Assembly (NCBI RefSeq): GCF_003952665.1
Contig: NZ_CP017946.1
Location: 434,001 to 498,000 of the forward strand
DNA length: 64,000 bases
Direction: 5' to 3'
DNA from: Bosea sp. Tri-49
GTDB lineage: Bacteria; Pseudomonadota; Alphaproteobacteria; Rhizobiales; Beijerinckiaceae
Shown here in pieces: positions 1 through 8,114 of the stretch. The position numbers were made by a program, and so were the translations under genes. How positions within the stretch are numbered: the first letter of the stretch is position 1; each line of letters starts with the position of its first letter. The notes beneath the pieces were generated by a model. It did not search any database. It saw only the letters and a program-made list of their open reading frames with translations, and had not been told where the DNA came from.

Positions 1-1038
1 GACCTTGCCGCCAATAACGGTCCGAACGAGGCCACGGCGCTGGCGCCGGAGGTCTATGACGTGCTGCGGCCGGAGACGAAGAACGAGACCGTCGCCGTGC
101 TGAAGAAGCTCACCGTGCAGCCGCCGGATTCACCGCGGCGCGACCGGGTCGAATTGCTCGGCATGGGCTTCGAATGGCCCAATGCCGGCATGATCCACGG
201 CTTCGACCACACACTGGGCTACAACCCGCTGCGGCTCGCCGACTTCTCCGACGCGGTCGGCACGCGCGACTCGATCGCCGCGCCGAGCGAGCGCGTGTTC
301 ACGCCTCTGTTCCCATCCTATCGCTGCCGCCTCGCCGACTTCCTCGGCCTGCGCTACATCGCGACGCGGGTGCCGATCGGCGAGGTCGACCGCTCGCTGC
401 GCGCCGGCGATCTCAAGCTCGTCGCCTACACCAAGGACGGCTACATCTACGAGAACCCGCGGGCACTGCCGCGCGTCATGTTCGTCGGCGGCTGGCAACT
501 CGCCGATTTCGAGGGGATGAAGTCGGCCGGGCAATGGCCGGAGGCCGATCCCCAGCGCGTCGTCCTGCTCGAGCAGGAGCCCGAGCCGGGCGTGCCGGAT
601 GGACCGGTCGCGACCAATGCCGAGGTCAAGCTGAAGCGCTACCGCAATACGGTGGTCGAGATCGAGGTCACGACCGCGCAGCCTGGCTTCGTCGTGCTGA
701 ACGACATCTGGCATCCCTGGTGGAAGGCCGAGCTCGACGGGCAGGAGGTCGAGATCCTCAAGGCCAACGTCCTGTTCCGCGCCGTGCAGGTCCCGGCCGG
801 CACGCACAAGATCCGCTTCAGCTTCCACCCGCTCGACGGCGCAATCGCCGAGTTGCGTGACCGCGTGACGCCGCCGGAAGAAGAGGGCGTCGTCGCCGAG
901 GCGCCGACGCATAGCGGCCCGTCCGGCGCTCTGGCGACGCGGCTCCAGCCCGTGCTGCCCGAGCCGGTCAAGCGCCCGGCACCGGACATGGCCGCGCACG
1001 ACATGTCGGCCTCGTCGGCCATGTCGGTAGTGCGGTAG
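1..1038 (+). CDS. YfhO-like membrane protein, C-terminal part (5' end outside window)
   Basis: The reading frame is open from base 1, so the start lies outside the window; about 345 C-terminal residues are visible. The visible part is soluble and shows the end of the YfhO family: a beta-rich segment with GFVVLNDIWHPWWKAELDG and VPAGTHKIRFSFHP, like the carbohydrate-binding-type tail that follows the many membrane helices in full-length YfhO proteins. The function of these proteins in Gram-negative bacteria is poorly defined; a role in glycosylation of envelope polymers is inferred from the Gram-positive relatives. The tail after about residue 290 is rich in Pro, Ala and Ser and probably disordered. 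Family assignment is from motif memory only. Confidence 0.6.
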   Translation, partial: DLAANNGPNEATALAPEVYDVLRPETKNETVAVLKKLTVQPPDSPRRDRVELLGMGFEWPNAGMIHGFDHTLGYNPLRLADFSDAVGTRDSIAAPSERVFTPLFPSYRCRLADFLGLRYIATRVPIGEVDRSLRAGDLKLVAYTKDGYIYENPRALPRVMFVGGWQLADFEGMKSAGQWPEADPQRVVLLEQEPEPGVPDGPVATNAEVKLKRYRNTVVEIEVTTAQPGFVVLNDIWHPWWKAELDGQEVEILKANVLFRAVQVPAGTHKIRFSFHPLDGAIAELRDRVTPPEEEGVVAEAPTHSGPSGALATRLQPVLPEPVKRPAPDMAAHDMSASSAMSVVR

Positions 1039-1051
1039 GGCCGCCTACGTC

Positions 1052-1151
1052 ATGCTCGGGCTTGACCCGAGCATCTGAGGTCGGAGGAGGCACGCATCGG
1101 CGGCTTCTCGTCCTGAGATTCTCGGGTCTGCGCTTCGCTTCGCCCGAGAAT
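1052..1151. repeat. Two REP-like hairpins between convergent genes
   Basis: Two perfect 9-bp inverted repeats lie between the converging ends of the YfhO-like gene and the reductase gene. The first is ATGCTCGGG/CCCGAGCAT (1052-1074, 5-nt loop); the second is ATTCTCGGG/CCCGAGAAT (1118-1151, 16-nt spacer). The wording resembles the short palindromic repeats common between genes in Hyphomicrobiales genomes. They could also act as a bidirectional transcription terminator. Confidence 0.55.
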
Positions 1152-1163
1152 GACGCGGGAGCT

Positions 1164-2270
<1,107 letters not shown>

Positions 2271-2295
2271 TCACGCACCCGTTGCCGGAAATCCG

Positions 2296-2328
2296 CCGGC
2301 CTTGCAATGCGACATGGCGCAAGGCCGG
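2296..2328 (-). terminator. Stem-loop downstream of the GlcG-family gene
   Basis: A perfect 10-bp inverted repeat, CCGGCCTTGC/GCAAGGCCGG with a 13-nt loop, lies just after the stop of the GlcG-family gene on the minus strand and before the reductase start. The following run of T is weak, so termination may be partial. Confidence 0.4.
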
Positions 2329-2360
2329 GCAGGCAGGGTCGCATGCGACGATAGCAGAAT

Positions 2361-2795
2361 TCAGCCGCCGGTTTCGGCGACGAGGCCGGCCGCGGCGATG
2401 CCGGCGAGCGCCGCCGCCTCGTCATTGTCGGATGTGTCGCCGGAAATGCCGACGACGCCGATGAGGTCGCCATCGGCATTGCGAACCAGCGCCCCGCCGG
2501 GAACCGGCACCACCGGCCCGCCGACCGAGAGTGCGACGCCGTTGATGAAGTGCGGGCGCTCCAGCGCCATCTTGTTGAGGGTGCGCGGGCCGACGCCGAG
2601 CGCGATCGCACCATTGGCCTTGCCGAGCGCGATCTCGCCGCGCTTCAGGCTGGTGCCGTCCTGGGCGAGGAAGAACTTCTGCGCGCCGCGGGCATCGAGC
2701 ACGGCGATGGCGAGCGGCTTCAGGGCATTGTCCCGGGCGTATTTCAGGGCGCCGTCGATGATCACGCTGGCCTGTTCGAGGGTAAGTGCGGTCAT
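2361..2795 (-). CDS. GlcG/HbpS family heme-binding-like protein
   Basis: A 144-residue protein of the GlcG/HbpS family. The typical features are an N-terminal LTLEQAS-x-IIDGAL helix, a central IAVLDARG strand and a C-terminal GVVGISGDTSDNDEAAALAGI segment, in the usual order and length. Members include the extracellular heme-binding HbpS of Streptomyces and GlcG, of unknown role, in glycolate operons. No signal peptide is visible, so this copy is probably cytoplasmic. There is no glycolate oxidase gene nearby, so the context does not define its job. Confidence 0.8.
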   Translation of the reverse strand: MTALTLEQASVIIDGALKYARDNALKPLAIAVLDARGAQKFFLAQDGTSLKRGEIALGKANGAIALGVGPRTLNKMALERPHFINGVALSVGGPVVPVPGGALVRNADGDLIGVVGISGDTSDNDEAAALAGIAAAGLVAETGG

Positions 2796-3064
2796 GGCTG
2801 GCCTTTCGCGGTGTCGATGACGGGCGTTTTTTGGGCTTGGCCCCGTTCTGCCAGCGCCGGCAGCGCGAGGGAAGGGCAGGCTCGCAGGTTTTCGTCTTGC
2901 AGTTGTTGTTCCGAATGGGCTTCATGGATTGCCCGTCTCGGAATGTGTTCCGCAAGGTGACGCCACTTTTGCGACCAGAACATGCTCCAAGGCTGTGGAG
3001 CTACGCGAAGCCCGATCGTTCGGCCAATCCTGGCGGGACGGCGAGTGCGTCAGGAGAACATGCT

Positions 3065-3508
3065 ATGGGTCTGTTCAGTTTCATCAAGGAAGCCGGCGCC
3101 AAGATCTTCGGCTCGAGCTCGGCCAATGCGGCGACGGCAGATCAGTTGCAGAAGGAACTGGCCGGCCATGGCCTGCCTTCGGACGTCAAGATCGACGTTT
3201 CGGGCGACAAGGTGAAAGTCTCGGGCAAGGCGCTGAGCACCGAGGAGGCCGAGAAGATCATCCTGGCGATCGGCAACACCGCCGGCGTCGGCTCGGTCGA
3301 ATCGGAGCTGATCGTCAACAAGGAGGCGGCGGCTGCCGTGTTCTACACGGTGAAGAAGGGCGACACGCTCTGGAAGATCGCCGAGGAGAACTACGGCAAG
3401 GGCAAGGGCGCCAAGTACACCGAGATCGTCAAGGCCAACACGCCGCCGGTGAAGGATCCCGACCTGATCCAGCCAGGCTGGGTGCTGCGCATTCCGCCGC
3501 TGGCCTGA
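3065..3508 (+). CDS. BON and LysM domain protein (Kbp/YgaU-like)
   Basis: A 147-residue protein. Residues about 25-90 form a BON domain (DVKIDVSGDKVKVSGKA, then GVGSVESEL) and residues about 98-147 a LysM domain (FYTVKKGDTLWKIAEENYG, ending GWVLRIPPLA). This is the domain order and size of Escherichia coli YgaU/Kbp, a potassium-binding cytoplasmic protein. The ATG at 3065 is chosen because AGGAG lies 8-9 nt upstream and the domain begins soon after; the frame itself is open further upstream. A hairpin terminator follows the stop. Confidence 0.85.
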   Translation: MGLFSFIKEAGAKIFGSSSANAATADQLQKELAGHGLPSDVKIDVSGDKVKVSGKALSTEEAEKIILAIGNTAGVGSVESELIVNKEAAAAVFYTVKKGDTLWKIAEENYGKGKGAKYTEIVKANTPPVKDPDLIQPGWVLRIPPLA

Positions 3509-3524
3509 TCACGCTCGCGAGAGC

Positions 3525-3551
3525 AGCCCGCCGAGCACGTTCCGGCGGGCT
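3525..3551 (+). terminator. Hairpin after the BON-LysM gene
   Basis: Perfect 9-bp arms AGCCCGCCG/CGGCGGGCT with a 9-nt loop lie 17 bp after the stop codon. The downstream sequence is only modestly T-rich. Confidence 0.5.
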
Positions 3552-3651
3552 TGCGAATTAGTTACGAATGAAACTATAAGGCTGGAAGGCGTGAGACTTC
3601 CGGCCAGTTTGCATCGGGGCCGGTTTGATCCATCTTGCGTCTTTGCGAGAC

Positions 3652-3681
3652 GGGCCAGCCGGCCTTTTGCCGGCAAGGCCC
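3652..3681 (+). promoter_or_regulatory. GC-rich stem-loop in the dctP leader
   Basis: GGGCC-A-GCCGGC, loop CTTTT, GCCGGC-AA-GGCCC: an 11-bp stem with one small internal bulge, ending about 48 bp before the dctP start. It could be a leader structure, an operator or a weak terminator. A ribosome site GGGGAGGGG follows at about 3716-3724. Confidence 0.35.
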
Positions 3682-3729
3682 GCGGCAGGGTGAACGACAC
3701 AACGCAGAATTCCCGGGGAGGGGACCCAA

Positions 3730-4782
3730 ATGAGCTTTGATCGCCGCAAGTTCCTGGCACTGGCCGGTTCGGCCGTGGCCGCTCCGGCAGTACTGCGCGC
3801 CACGCGCGCCAATGCGCAGGAAGTGACGCTGCGCATGCACCACTTCCTGCCGCCGGTGGCGAACGGGCACTCCAAGTTCCTGAAGCCCTGGGCCGACAAG
3901 GTCGGCGCCGAATCGAACGGCCGGATCAAGATCGACATCTTCCCGTCGATGCAGCTCGGTGGCACCCCGCCGCAGCTCTACGATCAGGCGCGCGACGGCG
4001 TCGTCGACATCGTCTGGACGCTGCCCGGCAACACGCCCGGCCGCTTCACCGGCATCGAGGCGTTCGAACTGCCCTTCGTCGCGAACAAGCGGGCGCTGGT
4101 GAACTCGCTGGCGCTGACCGACTTCGCCAAGGAGCACCTCAAGGACGAATTCAAGGACATCCATCCGATCTGCTTCTGGGCGCATGATCACGGCCTGATC
4201 CACGCCAACAAGTCGGTCAAGACGATGGAGGACCTGAAGGGTCTGAAGCTGCGCTTCCCGACCCGGCTCGCCGGCGAGGCGCTGCGCGCGCTTGGCGTCA
4301 ACGCCATCGGCATGCCGATTCCACAGGTGCCGGAATCGTTGGCCCAGCGCGTCATCGATGGCTGCGTCGTGCCCTGGGAGGTCGTGCCCTCGATCAAGGT
4401 GCAGGAGCTGGTCAAGAACCATACCGAGATCCCGGGCTCGCCGACCCTTTATGTCGCGACCTTCGTGCTCGCCATGAACAAGGCGAAGTATGAGGGCCTC
4501 GCGCCCGACCTCAAGGCGATCATCGACAAGAACTCGGGCGCCGCCGCCTCCGCCATGGCCGGCAAGGTCTGGGACGAGCAGGCGGTCGTCGTTTCCGAGA
4601 TGGTCAAGAAGCGTGGCAACACGATCACCACCATCGACGAGGCGGAAGCGGCACGCTGGCGCAAGGCGACCGAGCCGGTGATCGAGGGCTGGATCAAGAC
4701 CGCCAAGGACAAGGGCCTCGACGGCGACAAGCTGCTCGCCGCCGCCCGCGCCGCGTTGACCAAGCACCAGAACGCCGCCTGA
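3730..4782 (+). CDS. dctP: TRAP transporter substrate-binding protein DctP
   Basis: A 350-residue periplasmic solute receptor of the DctP family. The N-terminus is a twin-arginine-like signal (RRKFLALAGSAVAA, cleavage probably after ANA near residue 29). The mature part starts with LRMHHFLPP and has the family's central LKLRFPTRLAGEALRALG segment, which contains the conserved Arg that holds the carboxylate of organic-acid ligands. It is the first gene of a dctPQM operon and feeds the two permease subunits that follow. The ligand cannot be read from the sequence. Confidence 0.92.
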   Translation: MSFDRRKFLALAGSAVAAPAVLRATRANAQEVTLRMHHFLPPVANGHSKFLKPWADKVGAESNGRIKIDIFPSMQLGGTPPQLYDQARDGVVDIVWTLPGNTPGRFTGIEAFELPFVANKRALVNSLALTDFAKEHLKDEFKDIHPICFWAHDHGLIHANKSVKTMEDLKGLKLRFPTRLAGEALRALGVNAIGMPIPQVPESLAQRVIDGCVVPWEVVPSIKVQELVKNHTEIPGSPTLYVATFVLAMNKAKYEGLAPDLKAIIDKNSGAAASAMAGKVWDEQAVVVSEMVKKRGNTITTIDEAEAARWRKATEPVIEGWIKTAKDKGLDGDKLLAAARAALTKHQNAA

Positions 4783-4790
4783 TCGCCGCG

Positions 4791-5294
4791 ATGACCGGGA
4801 ACATGGGGGAAAGGCCGCCATCGCGCATCGACGCGGTGGCGGAGACGGTCGCGCTCATCGGCGGGATACTGCTGATCGCGCTCGCGACCATGGTCGTCGT
4901 CAGCGTGACCTTGCGCAGCGATCTCGTCGGCGCTGCCGGCGTGCCGGGTGATTTCGAGCTGGTGCAGATGGCGACGGCCGTTGCCGCCTTCTGCTTCCTG
5001 CCGCTCTGCCAATTGAAGCGTGGCAACATCTTCGTCGACACCTTCACGCTGAAGCTGCCGCAGCGCTGGCGTGACGGGCTCGATGCGCTCTGGGACGTCG
5101 TCTACGGCCTCGCCATGGCGCTGATCGCCTGGCGGCTCGGCGTAGGGGCACGCTCGGCGCTCGCCAGCGGCGAGAACACCATGGTGCTGCAGCTGCCGAG
5201 CTATCTGCCGATCGCGCTCTGCGCGGTGCTCGCTGGCTTCGTTGCGCTTGCGGCCTTCGTCAGCGCCAGCCGCCTGCTGAGGCAGCCCCAATGA
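4791..5294 (+). CDS. dctQ: TRAP transporter small permease DctQ
   Basis: A 167-residue inner-membrane protein with about four hydrophobic segments (near residues 18-38, 55-75, 98-118 and 133-155), the size and topology of DctQ. It starts 8 bp after dctP, and its stop overlaps the dctM start (ATGA at 5291-5294), indicating translational coupling. DctQ is thought to form a complex with DctM and to help dock the loaded receptor. Confidence 0.9.
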   Translation: MTGNMGERPPSRIDAVAETVALIGGILLIALATMVVVSVTLRSDLVGAAGVPGDFELVQMATAVAAFCFLPLCQLKRGNIFVDTFTLKLPQRWRDGLDALWDVVYGLAMALIAWRLGVGARSALASGENTMVLQLPSYLPIALCAVLAGFVALAAFVSASRLLRQPQ

Positions 5295-6610
5295 GCGGCT
5301 TCTCCCTCGCGACCGCCGGCTTTGCCGTCATGCTGGCGCTGATGGCGCTGCGCCTTCCGATTGGCCTCGCCATGCTGGTCGTCGGCAGCGCCGGCTACAT
5401 CCAGCTCAACGGGCTCGAGCCCTTCCTCAACTATATCCGCACCACGCCTTACCAGATCTTCGCCAACTACACGCTCTCGGTGATCCCGCTCTTCGTGCTG
5501 ATGGGCGCCTTCGCCGAGCGCTCGGGGCTGGCGGGCGACTTGTTCAAGGCGGCCTCGGCTTTCGTCGGCCATCGCCGCGGGGGCCTCGGCATGGCGATGA
5601 TCGGCGCCTGCACCGGCTTCGGCGCGATCTGCGGCTCCTCGGTCGCGACCACCGCGACCTTCGCCCGCGCTGCGCTGCCGCAATTGCGCAGCTACCGCTA
5701 TGACCCCGGCTTCGCCTGCGGTGTCACCGCGGTCGGCGGCACGCTCGGCATCCTGATCCCGCCTTCGGTCATCCTCGTCGTCTATGCGATCTCGACCGAG
5801 CAGAACATCGCCAAACTGTTCCAGGCGGCGCTGATCCCCGGGCTGATGGCGGCGGCGTTCTATTGCATCACCATCGCGATCATGACGCGGCTCGACGGCA
5901 CGCTCGGTCCTGCGCATGAGCGCACGCCGTGGCGCGAGCGCTGGCCGCTGCTCGTCGGCGTCATCCCGGCGATGGCGGTCGCGGTGATCGTGGTCGGCGG
6001 CATCTATGGAGGTGTCTTCACGCCGACGGAAGGGGCATCGGTCGGCGCCTTCATCATGCTGGCGATCGGCCTGTTCAGGCGCACGCTCGGCCTCGCGGAG
6101 ATCAAGCAAGCGATCCTGCAGACGGCCGAGACCTCGGCCATGATCTTCGCGATCCTGCTTGGCGCCGAGGTGTTCAACGCGTTCCTGGCGCTGACGCAGG
6201 TGCCGACGGCGGCGGCCGAGATGATCGCGGCCTCCGGCTGGGCGCCGTACACCGTGCTCGTCGGCCTGCTGCTGTTCTACATCGTGCTCGGCGGCGTCAT
6301 GGACGAGCTCGCCATGATCCTCTTGACGCTGCCGGTGTTCTTCCCGATCGTGACCGCGCTCGATTTCGGCATGCCGAGCGACGACATCGCGATCTGGTTC
6401 GGCATCCTCGTCCTGGTCGTGGTCGGCATCGGCATGACCTGCCCGCCGATCGGGCTCAATGTCTTCGTCGTCGCCTCGCTGGCGCGCGACGTGCCGGTGA
6501 CGCGGATCTATCGCGGCGTGCTGCCCTTCGTCGCCGCCGACGTGATCCGGCTCGGCATCTGCGTGGCATTTCCGGCGTTGAGCCTCTATCTGGTGAAGCT
6601 CCTGAACTAG
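5291..6610 (+). CDS. dctM: TRAP transporter large permease DctM
   Basis: A 439-residue polytopic inner-membrane protein, the sodium-coupled transport channel of the TRAP system. Recognisable family segments include GFGAICGSSVATTATF near residues 114-129, GGTLGILIPPS near 150, and GMTCPPIGLNVFVVASLA near 384. Length and motifs match DctM. It overlaps dctQ by 4 bp, and the rhodanese gene follows after 19 bp, probably on the same transcript. Confidence 0.93.
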   Translation: MSGFSLATAGFAVMLALMALRLPIGLAMLVVGSAGYIQLNGLEPFLNYIRTTPYQIFANYTLSVIPLFVLMGAFAERSGLAGDLFKAASAFVGHRRGGLGMAMIGACTGFGAICGSSVATTATFARAALPQLRSYRYDPGFACGVTAVGGTLGILIPPSVILVVYAISTEQNIAKLFQAALIPGLMAAAFYCITIAIMTRLDGTLGPAHERTPWRERWPLLVGVIPAMAVAVIVVGGIYGGVFTPTEGASVGAFIMLAIGLFRRTLGLAEIKQAILQTAETSAMIFAILLGAEVFNAFLALTQVPTAAAEMIAASGWAPYTVLVGLLLFYIVLGGVMDELAMILLTLPVFFPIVTALDFGMPSDDIAIWFGILVLVVVGIGMTCPPIGLNVFVVASLARDVPVTRIYRGVLPFVAADVIRLGICVAFPALSLYLVKLLN

Positions 6611-6629
6611 CTGCACGAGAAGAGCCGGC

Positions 6630-6944
6630 ATGATCGTACACGACCTCGATATCGACGCCGTCAAGGCAGGGCTCGCCGACGGCTCGATCCTGCTCGTCGA
6701 CGTGCGCGAGCCGCACGAATTCGCAGCCGGACATATCCCCGGCTCGGTGTCGCGGCCGCTGTCGCAGTTCGATCCGGCCGACCTGCCGGACGAGCCCGGC
6801 AAGCGCGTCGTGCTCTCTTGCGCTGCCGGTGTGCGTTCGCTGCGGGCGCTGGAATTCGCGCAGGCCGCCGGGCTCGACGTCGACAGCCACTATCTCGGCG
6901 GCTTCAAGGACTGGGCCATGCGTGGCGAGCCGGTGGAGTACTAA
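6630..6944 (+). CDS. Single-domain rhodanese-like protein
   Basis: A 104-residue single rhodanese domain. It contains LLVDVREPHEFAAGHIPG early and VVLSCAAGVRS with the presumed catalytic Cys near residue 72; the active loop CAAGVRS is the usual six-residue size for sulfurtransferases. It probably transfers sulfane sulfur in the cytoplasm. It lies 19 bp behind dctM with its own GAGAAG ribosome site, so it is likely co-transcribed with the TRAP genes. This hints at a sulfur-containing TRAP substrate, but that is inference only. Confidence 0.85.
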   Translation: MIVHDLDIDAVKAGLADGSILLVDVREPHEFAAGHIPGSVSRPLSQFDPADLPDEPGKRVVLSCAAGVRSLRALEFAQAAGLDVDSHYLGGFKDWAMRGEPVEY

Positions 6945-7041
6945 GGCGCTTCCAGCGCGTCTTGCGGTTGCAGTCCGCCACGCCAGCGCCGATAACGTGG
7001 CGCGGCCTCAAACTCGGCCGCGATCGACCGAAGGTGTCCTG

Positions 7042-7995
7042 ATGAAGGCCTCCCGCCTGCTGAGCCTTTCTCTCGCAGCCCTGCTTTGCTCCGCTTCTGC
7101 AGCTCCGCTCGCCTTCGCGCAGGCTGCTCCGCAGACCGGAGCGAAGCGACCGGCGCAGGATCCGGAGCTGCAGGCGGCGATCGCCAAGTCGAATGCCTAT
7201 ACCTCGCTCGCCAACCGGACGCTCAGGGCGATCGAGTCCTGGGATCGCTACAAGAGCTGGGTCGACATGAAGAAGGGCCCGACCGGCAAGGAGCGCTATA
7301 TCTCCTACGGGCTCTACAGCCTCTATGACGTCAAGGACGAGATCGCCAAGGCCGAGGCCGCTACCGCCCAGGCGCCGGCTCAGCCGGAGCTCGACGGCGC
7401 GGTCAAGCGCTTCATCGCCGCCTATCAGGAGCTCGCGCCGCTGATCACCCGGGCCGAGCGCTATTACGAGCGCAAGGACTATCGCGACGACAATGCCGCC
7501 GAGGGCCGCGAATTGCACAGCAAGATGGTGCCGGCGGCGGAGGCTTTCCTGCGCGAGCGGGCCCAGTTCGACGCGCAGCTCAACGCCTACAAGAAGGGTA
7601 TCGACGCCCGCGAGCTCGCAGCGATCGAGGCGAGCGAGGGCCGCCTTGCCCGCTGGCAGCTGCGCAACATCATGATCAATGCGCGTGCCGTGATGGACTT
7701 GATGCCGAGCAATGAGCGGCCGATCGTCGATCTCGCCGCCTTCGACACGGCGCTGGCCGGCTATTCCGGGGCGATCAAGGAGATGGATCGCTTCAAGGAC
7801 AGCAACCCGTCCGGTGTGCCGATGATCGATTCCTCGGCCAGCTCCTGGCTCGGCTCGCTGCGCGACTTCCGCGAGAAGCTCGGCAAGTCGAAGGGCGATG
7901 TCCGCAAGGGGGCGGCGAGCGATGCCAACCGGATCGTCTCCAGCTACAATATGATGGTCAGCATGGCGGACAGCGCAGCGCGCATGATCCGCTGA
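7042..7995 (+). CDS. Exported DUF3829 (YiiG-like) protein
   Basis: A 317-residue exported protein. The N-terminus is a classical signal peptide (MKASRLLSLSLAALLCSASA, cleavage after AFA near residue 26). A Cys in the signal is not in a good lipobox, so it is more likely soluble periplasmic. The mature part is mostly helical with long charged stretches (AIAKSNAYTSLANRTLRAIES, later AERYYERKDYRDDNAAEG), matching the DUF3829/YiiG pattern. ATG 7042 is preferred over upstream in-frame starts because it gives the signal peptide. The function of this family is unknown. Confidence 0.7.
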   Translation: MKASRLLSLSLAALLCSASAAPLAFAQAAPQTGAKRPAQDPELQAAIAKSNAYTSLANRTLRAIESWDRYKSWVDMKKGPTGKERYISYGLYSLYDVKDEIAKAEAATAQAPAQPELDGAVKRFIAAYQELAPLITRAERYYERKDYRDDNAAEGRELHSKMVPAAEAFLRERAQFDAQLNAYKKGIDARELAAIEASEGRLARWQLRNIMINARAVMDLMPSNERPIVDLAAFDTALAGYSGAIKEMDRFKDSNPSGVPMIDSSASSWLGSLRDFREKLGKSKGDVRKGAASDANRIVSSYNMMVSMADSAARMIR

Positions 7996-8114
7996 GTTTC
8001 AAGACCCATCCATCTGCATTCCGCGCAGCCCGGCCCCTATATGTGGACGGGGATGACGGCGCGGCGATCCTGCGCCAGTCTTTCTCATTCGAGTGATCCG
8101 AAGGAAGTTTGCCG

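Noticed and set aside
130..999. Long minus-strand frame opposite the YfhO-like gene
   Set aside because: Low-complexity Arg/Gly/Leu-rich translation, no family signature, and typical GC-rich antisense shadow of a well-supported gene.
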